From assembly GCF_902810435.1 (NCBI RefSeq), contig NZ_LR778174.1:731501-795500 (forward strand): a stretch of 64,000 bases of DNA, given 5' to 3'. Positions 55,192 through 62,953 of this stretch are shown here, in pieces. The translations under genes and the position numbers were made by a program. This DNA is from Veillonella parvula (GTDB lineage Bacteria > Bacillota > Negativicutes > Veillonellales > Veillonellaceae). The notes under the pieces are model-generated. The model saw nothing but the letters and a program-made list of their open reading frames with translations. It made no database searches and was not told the origin of the DNA. Each line of letters begins with the position of its first letter. Positions within the stretch are counted from its first letter, which is position 1.

Positions 55192-55812
55192 ATGACAGTA
55201 TTATATGAAGAAAAATCTCAGCGCACCAGAAGTGCAGAGTTATTGGTAGTATTTTTTGTGATTTTATTGTTGTGTGCAGCAGCTTATACAACGTATCGCA
55301 GTATTCAATTACATACGGTTTTATTAGCTGAGTATTTTATTGAAATCATGGCCATCATTGTTATGGTTAAACAGGCTGTTAGTAGATATACATATATTTT
55401 GACAGATACAAAGCTTGTGATTGAAGAGAACTCTATCTTTAGAAATCGTCATTTTGAAGTAGATTATAACATGATTGATGGGGTGTTCAAGTTTGAACGT
55501 GAGTTGTTGACAAATATTAAATACCGCTATAAATATAGAAAATGTTCTACCTCTGACCCGCGCCCGATTTGGTCTCTTGTGTATTCTATTGTAGATGGAA
55601 ATAAAGTTAAAAATGGTCGTTTGCTGTTGAAAGCCGACGATAGATTCTTTGAAATATTAGAAGAGCATGTGCCTGGCCGTATTCGTGTGCCTCAAGCGGA
55701 TATTGTATTTTATGCAGCGGTGCGAGCTGATGCGGTAAAACATGGGGAAGATGTACAAGAATATTATGAAAGATTAATTTCTTCAAAAGAAGATAAAGGA
55801 ACAACTATGTAA
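55192..55812 (+). CDS. Membrane protein with PH-like cytoplasmic domain, unknown function
   Basis: A 206-aa protein with two hydrophobic helices (about residues 17-35 and 42-60), then a soluble region whose start (SRYTYILTDTKLVIEENSIFRNRHFEVDYNMIDGVFKF) resembles bacterial PH-like/YdbT-type domains. The family is a guess from pattern. AAAGGGGT ribosome-binding site. It lies between ackA and maf and may be co-transcribed with maf. Confidence 0.7.
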   Translation: MTVLYEEKSQRTRSAELLVVFFVILLLCAAAYTTYRSIQLHTVLLAEYFIEIMAIIVMVKQAVSRYTYILTDTKLVIEENSIFRNRHFEVDYNMIDGVFKFERELLTNIKYRYKYRKCSTSDPRPIWSLVYSIVDGNKVKNGRLLLKADDRFFEILEEHVPGRIRVPQADIVFYAAVRADAVKHGEDVQEYYERLISSKEDKGTTM

Positions 55813-55898
55813 GGGATGGTAAGTTCTGGGGGATAGGCAGGATAGTTTAGTTATACCAAGAATTTTATGTACAAGTTTTTTAATACGAAGGAGCGTAT

Positions 55899-56465
55899 AT
55901 GGCTGGATTATATTTGGCGAGTCAATCACCACGTAGAACTGAATTATTAACACAGGTTGGGATTGATCATACTGTTGTATCCAGTACTTATGAGGAATCT
56001 AATGAGGGTTACGACAATCCTATTGAAATGGTGAAAGCCCAAGCATTAGGTAAGGCTCGTTGTGCTGTAGGTGTTCCAGACGGAAGTATTGTGTTAGGCG
56101 CAGATACTATTGTTGTCCTTGATAATAAAGTATTAGGAAAGCCACATGATGAATCCGATGCACGCCATATGTTGGAGCATTTATCGGGTAGAGCACATTC
56201 TGTAATCACTGGAGTCGCGTTACTCATCAAAGGGGAGGAGATAGTTTTTCACAATGAAACAAAAGTATATTTTAAACAATTAGCACCCTTTGAAATTGAG
56301 TCTTATATTGCTAGTGGGGAACCGATGGATAAGGCTGGAGCTTATGGCATCCAAGGAAAAGGTGCATTATGGGTAGATAAAATAGAGGGCTCTTATACTA
56401 ATGTGGTAGGGTTACCAGTTGAACATGTATACGAGGAACTGTGCAAGGCGTTAGGGGCAAAATAG
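55899..56465 (+). CDS. maf: Maf-type nucleoside triphosphate pyrophosphatase
   Basis: A 188-aa house-cleaning pyrophosphatase acting on dTTP/UTP or modified nucleotides. Signatures are LASQSPRRTELL at the N-terminus, GADTIVVLDNKVLGKP and SGRAHSVITGVAL, and the DKAGAYGIQGKGALWVDKIEGSYTNVVGLP tail. The frequent Firmicute order maf-radC-mreB-mreC-mreD is kept here. AAGGAGC ribosome-binding site. Confidence 0.95.
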   Translation: MAGLYLASQSPRRTELLTQVGIDHTVVSSTYEESNEGYDNPIEMVKAQALGKARCAVGVPDGSIVLGADTIVVLDNKVLGKPHDESDARHMLEHLSGRAHSVITGVALLIKGEEIVFHNETKVYFKQLAPFEIESYIASGEPMDKAGAYGIQGKGALWVDKIEGSYTNVVGLPVEHVYEELCKALGAK

Positions 56466-56487
56466 TACTAGCGTATTAGACAGATAG

Positions 56488-56496
56488 TGATATAAT
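56488..56496 (+). promoter_or_regulatory. Extended -10 promoter candidate upstream of radC
   Basis: TGA-TATAAT (extended -10) ends four bases before the TGTGC repeat array. Transcription would start inside the first repeat units. Confidence 0.5.
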
Positions 56497-56500
56497 TGGC

Positions 56501-56575
56501 TGTGCTGTGCTGTGCTGTGCTGTGCTGTGCTGTGCTGTGCTGTGCTGTGCTGTGCTGTGCTGTGCTGTGCTGTGC
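56501..56575 (+). repeat. Pentanucleotide tandem repeat (TGTGC x15)
   Basis: Fifteen perfect consecutive TGTGC units, with a partial unit at each edge (GC before, TG after). The array lies between maf and radC, downstream of an extended -10 and 77 bases upstream of the radC start. All three forward frames meet a stop codon within 15 bases after it, so it is non-coding. Perfect short arrays of this kind change length by slipped-strand mispairing. Confidence 0.98.
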
Positions 56576-56652
56576 TGAATAATTTTTAAGAGAGTAGATG
56601 TGTTTATTGTTTGATTTACAAATGGTGTTATCTATTTGAATGGAGAGATTCT

Positions 56653-57351
56653 ATGGAAGTACCAACAGTAAGTGTAAAAGATATGTTACCATTCCAGCGA
56701 CCTCGAGAAAAATTTCTCGCCTTAGGTCCATCACATATGGCGATGGAGGAGTTGTTGGCTATTTTATTACGTACAGGGGTAAAGGGGCAATCTGCGATTT
56801 CTTTGGCAAGTGATATTGTACAATCCTTTGATGATGGTGTTTATGGTCTTAACCGAATGACCGTAGATAATCTGATCAAAATCAAGGGTATTGGTAGAGA
56901 TAAAGCAGTGACGCTATGTGCAGCACTTGAAATGGGTAGGCGATTAGGGGAGTTAAAGATTAAAGAGACTTATGAAGATTTTTCGCAACCTTTTGTAATA
57001 GCTCAATATGTGATGGAGCGACTGCGTCACGAAGATGTGGAACATGTGTGGGCTGCCATGCTAACATCTCGAAATAAGCTTATTCAGTTGGAACATATCT
57101 CTAATGGTGGATTAGTATCAAGTCTTGTAGAGCAAAGAGCAGTATTTAAAAAAGCTATAGCATGTAATGCGGCGGCTATTATTCTAATCCATAACCACCC
57201 GTCAGGCGATAGTAGACCAAGTGATGAAGATATACGGCTAACGAAAATGTTTGTTAGTGCTGGTCAATTTATGGGGATTCCTGTACTCGATCATATCGTT
57301 ATAGGGGATAATGAATTTACGAGCCTCAGCGAAATTGGTAAATTGAGCTGA
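56653..57351 (+). CDS. radC: RadC family JAB-domain protein
   Basis: A 232-aa protein with an N-terminal helix-hairpin-helix-like part (TVDNLIKIKGIGRDKAVTL) and a C-terminal JAB/MPN metal site HNHPSGDSRPSDED. Despite the name, a repair role is doubtful in the family. ATG 56653 has TGGAGAG upstream. The upstream tandem repeat lies in its probable 5'UTR. Confidence 0.93.
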   Translation: MEVPTVSVKDMLPFQRPREKFLALGPSHMAMEELLAILLRTGVKGQSAISLASDIVQSFDDGVYGLNRMTVDNLIKIKGIGRDKAVTLCAALEMGRRLGELKIKETYEDFSQPFVIAQYVMERLRHEDVEHVWAAMLTSRNKLIQLEHISNGGLVSSLVEQRAVFKKAIACNAAAIILIHNHPSGDSRPSDEDIRLTKMFVSAGQFMGIPVLDHIVIGDNEFTSLSEIGKLS

Positions 57352-57387
57352 GCCTAAATAAACTGAACAAAGCCAAATAAGATTATT

Positions 57388-57457
57388 AAAAGCACTCATT
57401 TTGAACTATACCTAATTTTGATGCATGGGTAAGTTCCTATAAATGAGTGCTTTTCCT
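57388..57457 (+). terminator. Long-loop terminator after radC
   Basis: AAAAGCACTCATTT (57388-57401) and AAATGAGTGCTTTT (57441-57454) are perfectly complementary over 14 bases and enclose a 39-base loop. The 3' arm itself ends in T4. Confidence 0.75.
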
Positions 57458-57590
57458 TATTGTATATGAGATTTTATGTATGAAGTTATGTAATTTTTAT
57501 GTATGACTTATGAGTACAGGAATTATGCATTATCAGTGCTTTTAACAAAATGAAAGGTACTGATATCAATGGAAAAAGTCGCGTTATATA

Positions 57591-57599
57591 TGGTAAAAT
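57591..57599 (+). promoter_or_regulatory. Extended -10 promoter candidate of mreB
   Basis: TGG-TAAAAT, 31 bases before the mreB start; the same string as upstream of glnS. Confidence 0.45.
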
Positions 57600-57630
57600 G
57601 GAATGATGATGTAATGAAGGAGAAATTACT

Positions 57631-58668
57631 ATGAGTTCCATTTTACCTACTCTAGGAAAAGATGTAAGTATAGATATTGGTTCCATACAAACGCGCCTCA
57701 TGGGGGGGACGCGAGGGACTGTTATAAGCGAACCATCGATTATAGCAACTGATACAAAACAAGAAAAAGTAGTAGCCGTTGGTGATGAAGCGGCGCGCCT
57801 CGTATTGCGCATGCCCGATATGTGGCGTCCGTTAACGCCTTTAAAGGATGGATTTATAGTTGACTATCGCGTTATGCATACTATGCTTAGCTACTTTCTT
57901 AATAAGGTTTCTAATGCATTGCGTCGAGCTCGCGTTGTCGTAGGGGTTCCTTGTGGGATGACCGATGTTGAGCAACGAGCCATGATGGATGCTGTTATTC
58001 AAGCTGGTGCTAGAGAGGTATTTCTTATCGAACGACCTGTGGCGGCTGCTATTGGTTGTGGTGTGCCTATCTTTGAAGCGCAAGGATCTATGGTCATTGA
58101 TATCGGCGGTGGCACTATTGATATGGGGATTGTTTCTTTAGGTGGTATCGTGGATAGCAAAACAATTCGTTTTGGTGGTTCTGATATTAATAATGCCTTA
58201 TTGCGCTATGTGCGTGAGTGTTTTGGCATTATTGTATCTGATGAAACTATAATAGATATTAAGCATACATTAGGAACAGCTGTCGCTCCTTTAGAGGATG
58301 CAGAGTATGCCTTTCAAGGGCGCGATATGATGAACGGCTTAGGTAGACGTTGTGTGATTCACCAGTCTGAAGTGTACCAAGTTATAAATGAATGTTTGAT
58401 TGGTCTCTTGGATGAGGTTAAGCAAATGATTCGTGCTACTGCACCAGAAATCGTGGCTGATATTATGCAACATGGCATATGGCTTACTGGCGGTACAGCA
58501 AGACTATCTGGTTTAGCGGACCGGATTGGTACTGAATTAGGGGTACCTGTTCACGTTCCTGAAGCACCTGAAACAAAAGTTGTGGTAGGCCTTAATGGGG
58601 CCTCATCTGATTTAGTGAGCTTATCGCGTTTTATTGTAAATTCTAAGAATAGAAAGGGCCGAGATTAG
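57631..58668 (+). CDS. mreB: Rod-shape-determining protein MreB/Mbl
   Basis: A 345-aa bacterial actin that organises lateral wall synthesis. Phosphate-1 loop DVSIDIGSIQTR (residues ~11-22), GVPCGMTDVEQRAM, the phosphate-2 loop VIDIGGGTIDMGIVSLGG, and the adenosine loop WLTGGTARLSGL. Followed two bases later by mreC. AAGGAG ribosome-binding site. Its presence is notable in a genus of cocci. Confidence 0.96.
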   Translation: MSSILPTLGKDVSIDIGSIQTRLMGGTRGTVISEPSIIATDTKQEKVVAVGDEAARLVLRMPDMWRPLTPLKDGFIVDYRVMHTMLSYFLNKVSNALRRARVVVGVPCGMTDVEQRAMMDAVIQAGAREVFLIERPVAAAIGCGVPIFEAQGSMVIDIGGGTIDMGIVSLGGIVDSKTIRFGGSDINNALLRYVRECFGIIVSDETIIDIKHTLGTAVAPLEDAEYAFQGRDMMNGLGRRCVIHQSEVYQVINECLIGLLDEVKQMIRATAPEIVADIMQHGIWLTGGTARLSGLADRIGTELGVPVHVPEAPETKVVVGLNGASSDLVSLSRFIVNSKNRKGRD

Positions 58669-58669
58669 C

Positions 58670-59587
58670 ATGATACAGTCAGATAAAAAGTTAATTATCA
58701 TCGTTGTCATTGGTTGTATCCTAATGGCATTGCTCGGCTTTGCGTGGAAGCAACGGACTAGTATTCCCTTTGTTACGGTTACCCTTGAAGGAATTACAAC
58801 GCCTTTCGCTTATGGGTCAGCCCGTTTATTAGAGGGTGTTCAAACTAGCTTTACAGTACTTAATAATGCTATTTTCTCTAATATTGAAAGTGAAGAGGAA
58901 GCATCTCGTAAAGCTACATTGGAACAAAAGGTAGTTAACTACGATGAAGTAGTGGCAGAGAATATTCGTCTTCGTCAGCTTTTAAACTATAAAAGTAGCC
59001 ATCCAGAATTCTCCATGACCTTAGCGGGTATCATTACAAAGGATTACGGTACTTGGACAAATACTTTCACCATTGATAAAGGGAGTGATGAAGGTATGGC
59101 AGTTAACATGGCTGTTGTGGTACCTAGTGGTGTCGTTGGTTTTATTACAGATGTATATCCGCATTCTGCTCGCGTTCAAACCATTCTTGATCCTCGTAGC
59201 GCAATAGGTATTCTTGTACAACGACCTGAATCTCGTTTGTCTGGCGTTGTAAAAGGTAATGGAAATACACCTCGTACACCTTCTATGGTAAATATTGCTC
59301 GCGATGGGGACGTATTGGTAGGGGATAAGTTGATTACCTCCGGTTATGGTGGTATCTATCCAAAAGGTTTACCTGTTGGCAACGTGCAATCTATCGAAAA
59401 TGATTCGGAAGGATTTGTTAAAAATGCGGTAGTCACACCGAGTGTAGACTTTTATCGTTTAGAAGAAGTTTTTGTGCTTACCTCGTCTTCTCTAAGTGCA
59501 CCACAAAAACCAGAACTTGAACCTAAACTTGTACCTCAAACACAACGAGATCAAGTAGAGGGGGCAAAGGGGGCCGTTAAACAATGA
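58670..59587 (+). CDS. mreC: Rod-shape-determining protein MreC
   Basis: A 305-aa bitopic protein linking MreB to periplasmic synthases. One N-terminal helix (about residues 8-24), a coiled coil at about 65-105, then the beta-barrel MreC domain (GWT-like DYGTWTNTFTIDKGSDEGM, VGFITDVYPHSARVQTILDPRSAIGILV, GDKLITSGYGGIYPKGLPVGNV). The C-terminus is Pro/Gln-rich. It overlaps mreD by four bases. Confidence 0.95.
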   Translation: MIQSDKKLIIIVVIGCILMALLGFAWKQRTSIPFVTVTLEGITTPFAYGSARLLEGVQTSFTVLNNAIFSNIESEEEASRKATLEQKVVNYDEVVAENIRLRQLLNYKSSHPEFSMTLAGIITKDYGTWTNTFTIDKGSDEGMAVNMAVVVPSGVVGFITDVYPHSARVQTILDPRSAIGILVQRPESRLSGVVKGNGNTPRTPSMVNIARDGDVLVGDKLITSGYGGIYPKGLPVGNVQSIENDSEGFVKNAVVTPSVDFYRLEEVFVLTSSSLSAPQKPELEPKLVPQTQRDQVEGAKGAVKQ

Positions 59588-60078
59588 TGCGTCTAGCTTT
59601 AGCTCTCTGTGGATTTTTAATATATTTTATACAAGCGCAATTATTGCCTACTATTTTCCATACAAATTGGTTACCAAACTTAATTTTGACGATAATTGTT
59701 ATGATTACTTTATTTAAAGGTCGTCGTATGGGGTTGATATCTGCTGTTATTGGAGGTATCGTACACGATGTATTGATATCTAACTTTTTTGGGCTCCATC
59801 TATTCCCCTACGTAATTGTGGTATACCTATTATCTGCCGTAAAGCATCGTATCTATGAAGAACGCTGGTATTGGTCTAGCGGTATAGTAGCTATTTGTAC
59901 ATTGCTAGATGGCGTTATTCGTAGCTTTATGATATTAGCTAGTGGTGGCGATTTGCACTTTGGCCTATACTTGTGGCATATGGTATTACCTGTGATGTTC
60001 TGGAATGGCTTGTTAGGCGCTATTGTACACGGTTTGTTATGGCGCAAGGATGATGAACAAGAAGGTTATATTTGGTAA
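59584..60078 (+). CDS. mreD: Rod-shape-determining protein MreD
   Basis: A 164-aa membrane protein with five or six helices, typical of MreD. The conserved N-terminal helix and GLISAVIGGIVHDVLISNFFGLHLFPYVIVVYL segment fit the family. Start overlaps the mreC stop (ATGATG at 59584). Confidence 0.92.
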   Translation: MMRLALALCGFLIYFIQAQLLPTIFHTNWLPNLILTIIVMITLFKGRRMGLISAVIGGIVHDVLISNFFGLHLFPYVIVVYLLSAVKHRIYEERWYWSSGIVAICTLLDGVIRSFMILASGGDLHFGLYLWHMVLPVMFWNGLLGAIVHGLLWRKDDEQEGYIW

Positions 60079-60097
60079 GAATTAAGGGGGTGAAAGA

Positions 60098-62020
60098 GTG
60101 CTTGAAAGCCTCTATAAACGAAAAAAAACGAATCGCTTTGATGTACTCTTTTACATTGTAGCCGGTATATTTATAGTCTTGGCATTACGTCTGATGACAT
60201 TGCAAATCTTGTCCGGTGGTTATTACCAAGCTAAGGCAGAAGGTAATCGTTTGCGCATGGTATCTATGACAGCTGCTCGTGGTATTATGTACGATCGAAA
60301 CGGTCAAATCTTAGTAGGCTCTAGACCGGCATACACCATCTCCATTTTGCCTACGGGTAAGGCTTTAGACGAAGGTGAAGTTGCTAAGTTGGCAGCCTTG
60401 CTAAAAATGAAGTCAGAAGATATTACAAAAAAGGTAAATGATCATAAATATGGTTATGAGCCAATTCGTATTGCTAGTGATATTTCTATGGATGTAGTTA
60501 CAACCATAGAAGAGCATCGTCATGAATTACCAGGTGTTACCATAGATGTAGAACCACTTCGTTATTATCCATATGAAACGATGGCTTCTCAGCTCTTTGG
60601 TTATGTGGGTGAAGTGAGCGAAGAAGAATTAGAAGAGCTAAAACAGCAAGATCCAAATACCCTTATTAGTGGTGGTACTATTTTAGGCCGTTCTGGCCTT
60701 GAGAAATTATATGATTCCATCTTGCGTGGCACTGATGGTGGTAAACAGGTAGAGGTTGATGCTACAGGCCGACCGGTTGCGGAGGTAGATAGAAAGCATA
60801 CAGTGCCTGGAGCTAATATCCATTTGACAATAGATGCAAATTTACAAAAGGCTGCTGAAGAAGCTGTTAAGAACCAATTAGAGCAGTTGCGTGCCCAAGG
60901 TATTCCAGCTCAAGGAGCTGCTGTAGTAGCAATGGATCCAAATACGGGTGCCATTTTGGCTATGGTCAGTGCGCCTGAATTTAATCCTAACTGGTTCGCG
61001 AAAGGGATTACAACTGCGCAGTGGAATCAATTGAATAATGATAAGAACCATCCGTTTGATAATAAGGTTATTTCTGGTGAATATCCACCAGGTTCGCCGT
61101 TCAAGATTATCACTGGTACGGCGGCTTTAGATCTTAAAAAGGTTACCCCTGAAGAAATGATTTTTGATAGTGGTAAACATTGGCTTATCGATAAACGAAA
61201 TGCAGAAGGCGAAGCATTGGGGTGGCTCAACTTTAATAAAGCTCTTGCAAAATCAGATAATGTTTACTTCTATGAAATGGGCAATCGCGTTGGCATAGAA
61301 GGACTTGTAAAATATGCTGGCTACTTTGGTATTGGTGAAAAGACCGGCATCAATCTTGTTGGTGAGGCCTCTGGTAATATGGCAAGTCCTGCTTATAAAC
61401 GCAAAGTGTATGATGAAGATTGGTATTTAGGTGAAACCTTTGATGCGGCCATAGGTCAGTCTTTTACCTTGGTGACGCCATTACAAATGGCTGTTATGCT
61501 CAGTGAAGTAGCAAATGGTGGAATTAAATACCGCCCATATGTGGTGAGCCGTATTGATAATAAGGATGGTACGCCAAAAGAAATCTTTGGCCCAGACAAA
61601 CTCGGTATTTTACCTGTACCAAAAAATATTATGGATCTTGTTCGCGAAGGCTTGCGTGACGTTACTAATGAAGGTGGTACAGCAGGGGAGTTGTTTAAAG
61701 GATTCCCTATTGATGTAGCTGGTAAAACAGGTACTTCAGAGAATGCACATGGCAGAGATCACGGCTGGTTTGTAGCCTATGCACCATATGATAAGCCACA
61801 AATTGTAGTGGTTGCACTTGTTGAGCAAGGTAGCTTTGGTGCGGGCTCTGCAGGGCCTATCGTACGAGATATATTGGCTGCGTACTTCAATGTACCAGTG
61901 AATAAGAAATCTAATGATACAAATAGTAAGAGCAATAAGGAAACTGCTACGGGGACAAGTATTAATAAAGGGCAAAAACCTCAGAATGCGGTAACTAGTG
62001 GACAACCAAGAAAGGATTAG
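60098..62020 (+). CDS. mrdA: Penicillin-binding protein 2 (MrdA), class B transpeptidase
   Basis: A 640-aa elongasome transpeptidase. One N-terminal helix (about residues 15-36), a pedestal domain, then the catalytic domain with SPFK (S333 nucleophile, K336), the KSDN-type second motif (ALAKSDNVYF) and KTGTSE (K543). The Asn/Lys/Thr-rich tail is unstructured. The start is GTG, after AAGGGGGTGA. RodA is its expected partner and is encoded one gene downstream. Confidence 0.96.
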   Translation: MLESLYKRKKTNRFDVLFYIVAGIFIVLALRLMTLQILSGGYYQAKAEGNRLRMVSMTAARGIMYDRNGQILVGSRPAYTISILPTGKALDEGEVAKLAALLKMKSEDITKKVNDHKYGYEPIRIASDISMDVVTTIEEHRHELPGVTIDVEPLRYYPYETMASQLFGYVGEVSEEELEELKQQDPNTLISGGTILGRSGLEKLYDSILRGTDGGKQVEVDATGRPVAEVDRKHTVPGANIHLTIDANLQKAAEEAVKNQLEQLRAQGIPAQGAAVVAMDPNTGAILAMVSAPEFNPNWFAKGITTAQWNQLNNDKNHPFDNKVISGEYPPGSPFKIITGTAALDLKKVTPEEMIFDSGKHWLIDKRNAEGEALGWLNFNKALAKSDNVYFYEMGNRVGIEGLVKYAGYFGIGEKTGINLVGEASGNMASPAYKRKVYDEDWYLGETFDAAIGQSFTLVTPLQMAVMLSEVANGGIKYRPYVVSRIDNKDGTPKEIFGPDKLGILPVPKNIMDLVREGLRDVTNEGGTAGELFKGFPIDVAGKTGTSENAHGRDHGWFVAYAPYDKPQIVVVALVEQGSFGAGSAGPIVRDILAAYFNVPVNKKSNDTNSKSNKETATGTSINKGQKPQNAVTSGQPRKD

Positions 62021-62021
62021 T

Positions 62022-62945
62022 ATGGGCGAGATAATCGGCGTTGTATCCGGTAAGGGGGGCGTAGGTAAGACTACGATTACCGCTTGCTTGGGTTCAGCCT
62101 TAAGCAATGCAGGGCATCACGTATTGCTCTGTGATGGAGATTTTGGATTGCGCGATTTAGACCTTGTGTTAGGAGTGGCAAATGAAATTATTTACGACGC
62201 ATTAGATGCGAGCGAAGATAAAGACTATATGGATGATGCCATCGTATCAATTGCTGAAAACTTAGATTTTCTACCAGCTAGCCAAAGTGCTCGTTGGGAA
62301 GATATAGGTCGTAAAAAATATAAAAAATTAGTTCGTCGCCTCTCTGAGACATATGACTATATTTTAATTGATGCTCCTGCTGGTATCGGTAAGGGCATAG
62401 AGTCTATTTTAGAATTAGTAAATCGCTGCATCGTGGTGACGCATCCTTTATGGGTGTCCTTACGTAATGGGGCGCGCATGATTCAAGTATGTCAAGAACA
62501 TAATATTCGTGATTATGCTATTGCTTTTAATGCAGTACCTATCGATGGAGAGAATATCAATTTATATGATATGTTAGAAGTCCTTCGCGCTGAATATGTA
62601 GGGGCTATAATCCCTTATGATGAGGATATTTTGACCTATACACAAGATGGTCGTTTGTTAGAATTTGTTTCTAGCGAACTAAAAGCTATGTTAGCACCTC
62701 TTGTTGATTATGTAACTACCGGTGAGTGTTGGGAAGACTACGATGTACAAAAGCACTTCGATGCTTATGTAACTAAGAAAAAAACATCGAAGGAGCAAGA
62801 TAGTACACCAAGTCTTGCAACAGTAGGTGAGTCTATTTTTGAGGATTCTAACAATGTTCATTACATTAATCGTGGCGGTTGGACCACGCAACGCTTATTG
62901 GTGCAAGGGAAACAAAGCTTGTGGCGCCGTAGCAAGTTGAAATAG
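62022..62945 (+). CDS. minD: MinD-like ParA-family ATPase
   Basis: A 307-aa deviant-Walker ATPase. The GKGGVGKT motif is at residues 10-17, the switch-type DGDFGLRDLDLVLG follows, and DYILIDAPAGIGKG is the Walker B region, all typical of MinD. The C-terminus is longer than usual, with a Lys-rich linker and a last segment (RLLVQGKQSLWRRSKLK) that could be an amphipathic membrane anchor. No minC or minE is adjacent within the window. ATG 62022 has AAAGGA upstream. It sits between mrdA and rodA. Confidence 0.88.
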   Translation: MGEIIGVVSGKGGVGKTTITACLGSALSNAGHHVLLCDGDFGLRDLDLVLGVANEIIYDALDASEDKDYMDDAIVSIAENLDFLPASQSARWEDIGRKKYKKLVRRLSETYDYILIDAPAGIGKGIESILELVNRCIVVTHPLWVSLRNGARMIQVCQEHNIRDYAIAFNAVPIDGENINLYDMLEVLRAEYVGAIIPYDEDILTYTQDGRLLEFVSSELKAMLAPLVDYVTTGECWEDYDVQKHFDAYVTKKKTSKEQDSTPSLATVGESIFEDSNNVHYINRGGWTTQRLLVQGKQSLWRRSKLK

Positions 62946-62953
62946 GTGATATG

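Noticed and set aside
56463-56590. A reading frame running through the TGTGC repeat into radC, which would give translational phase variation
   Set aside because: All three forward frames hit a stop (TGA 56576, TAA 56580, TAA 56587) directly after the array, and radC has its own ribosome-binding site.
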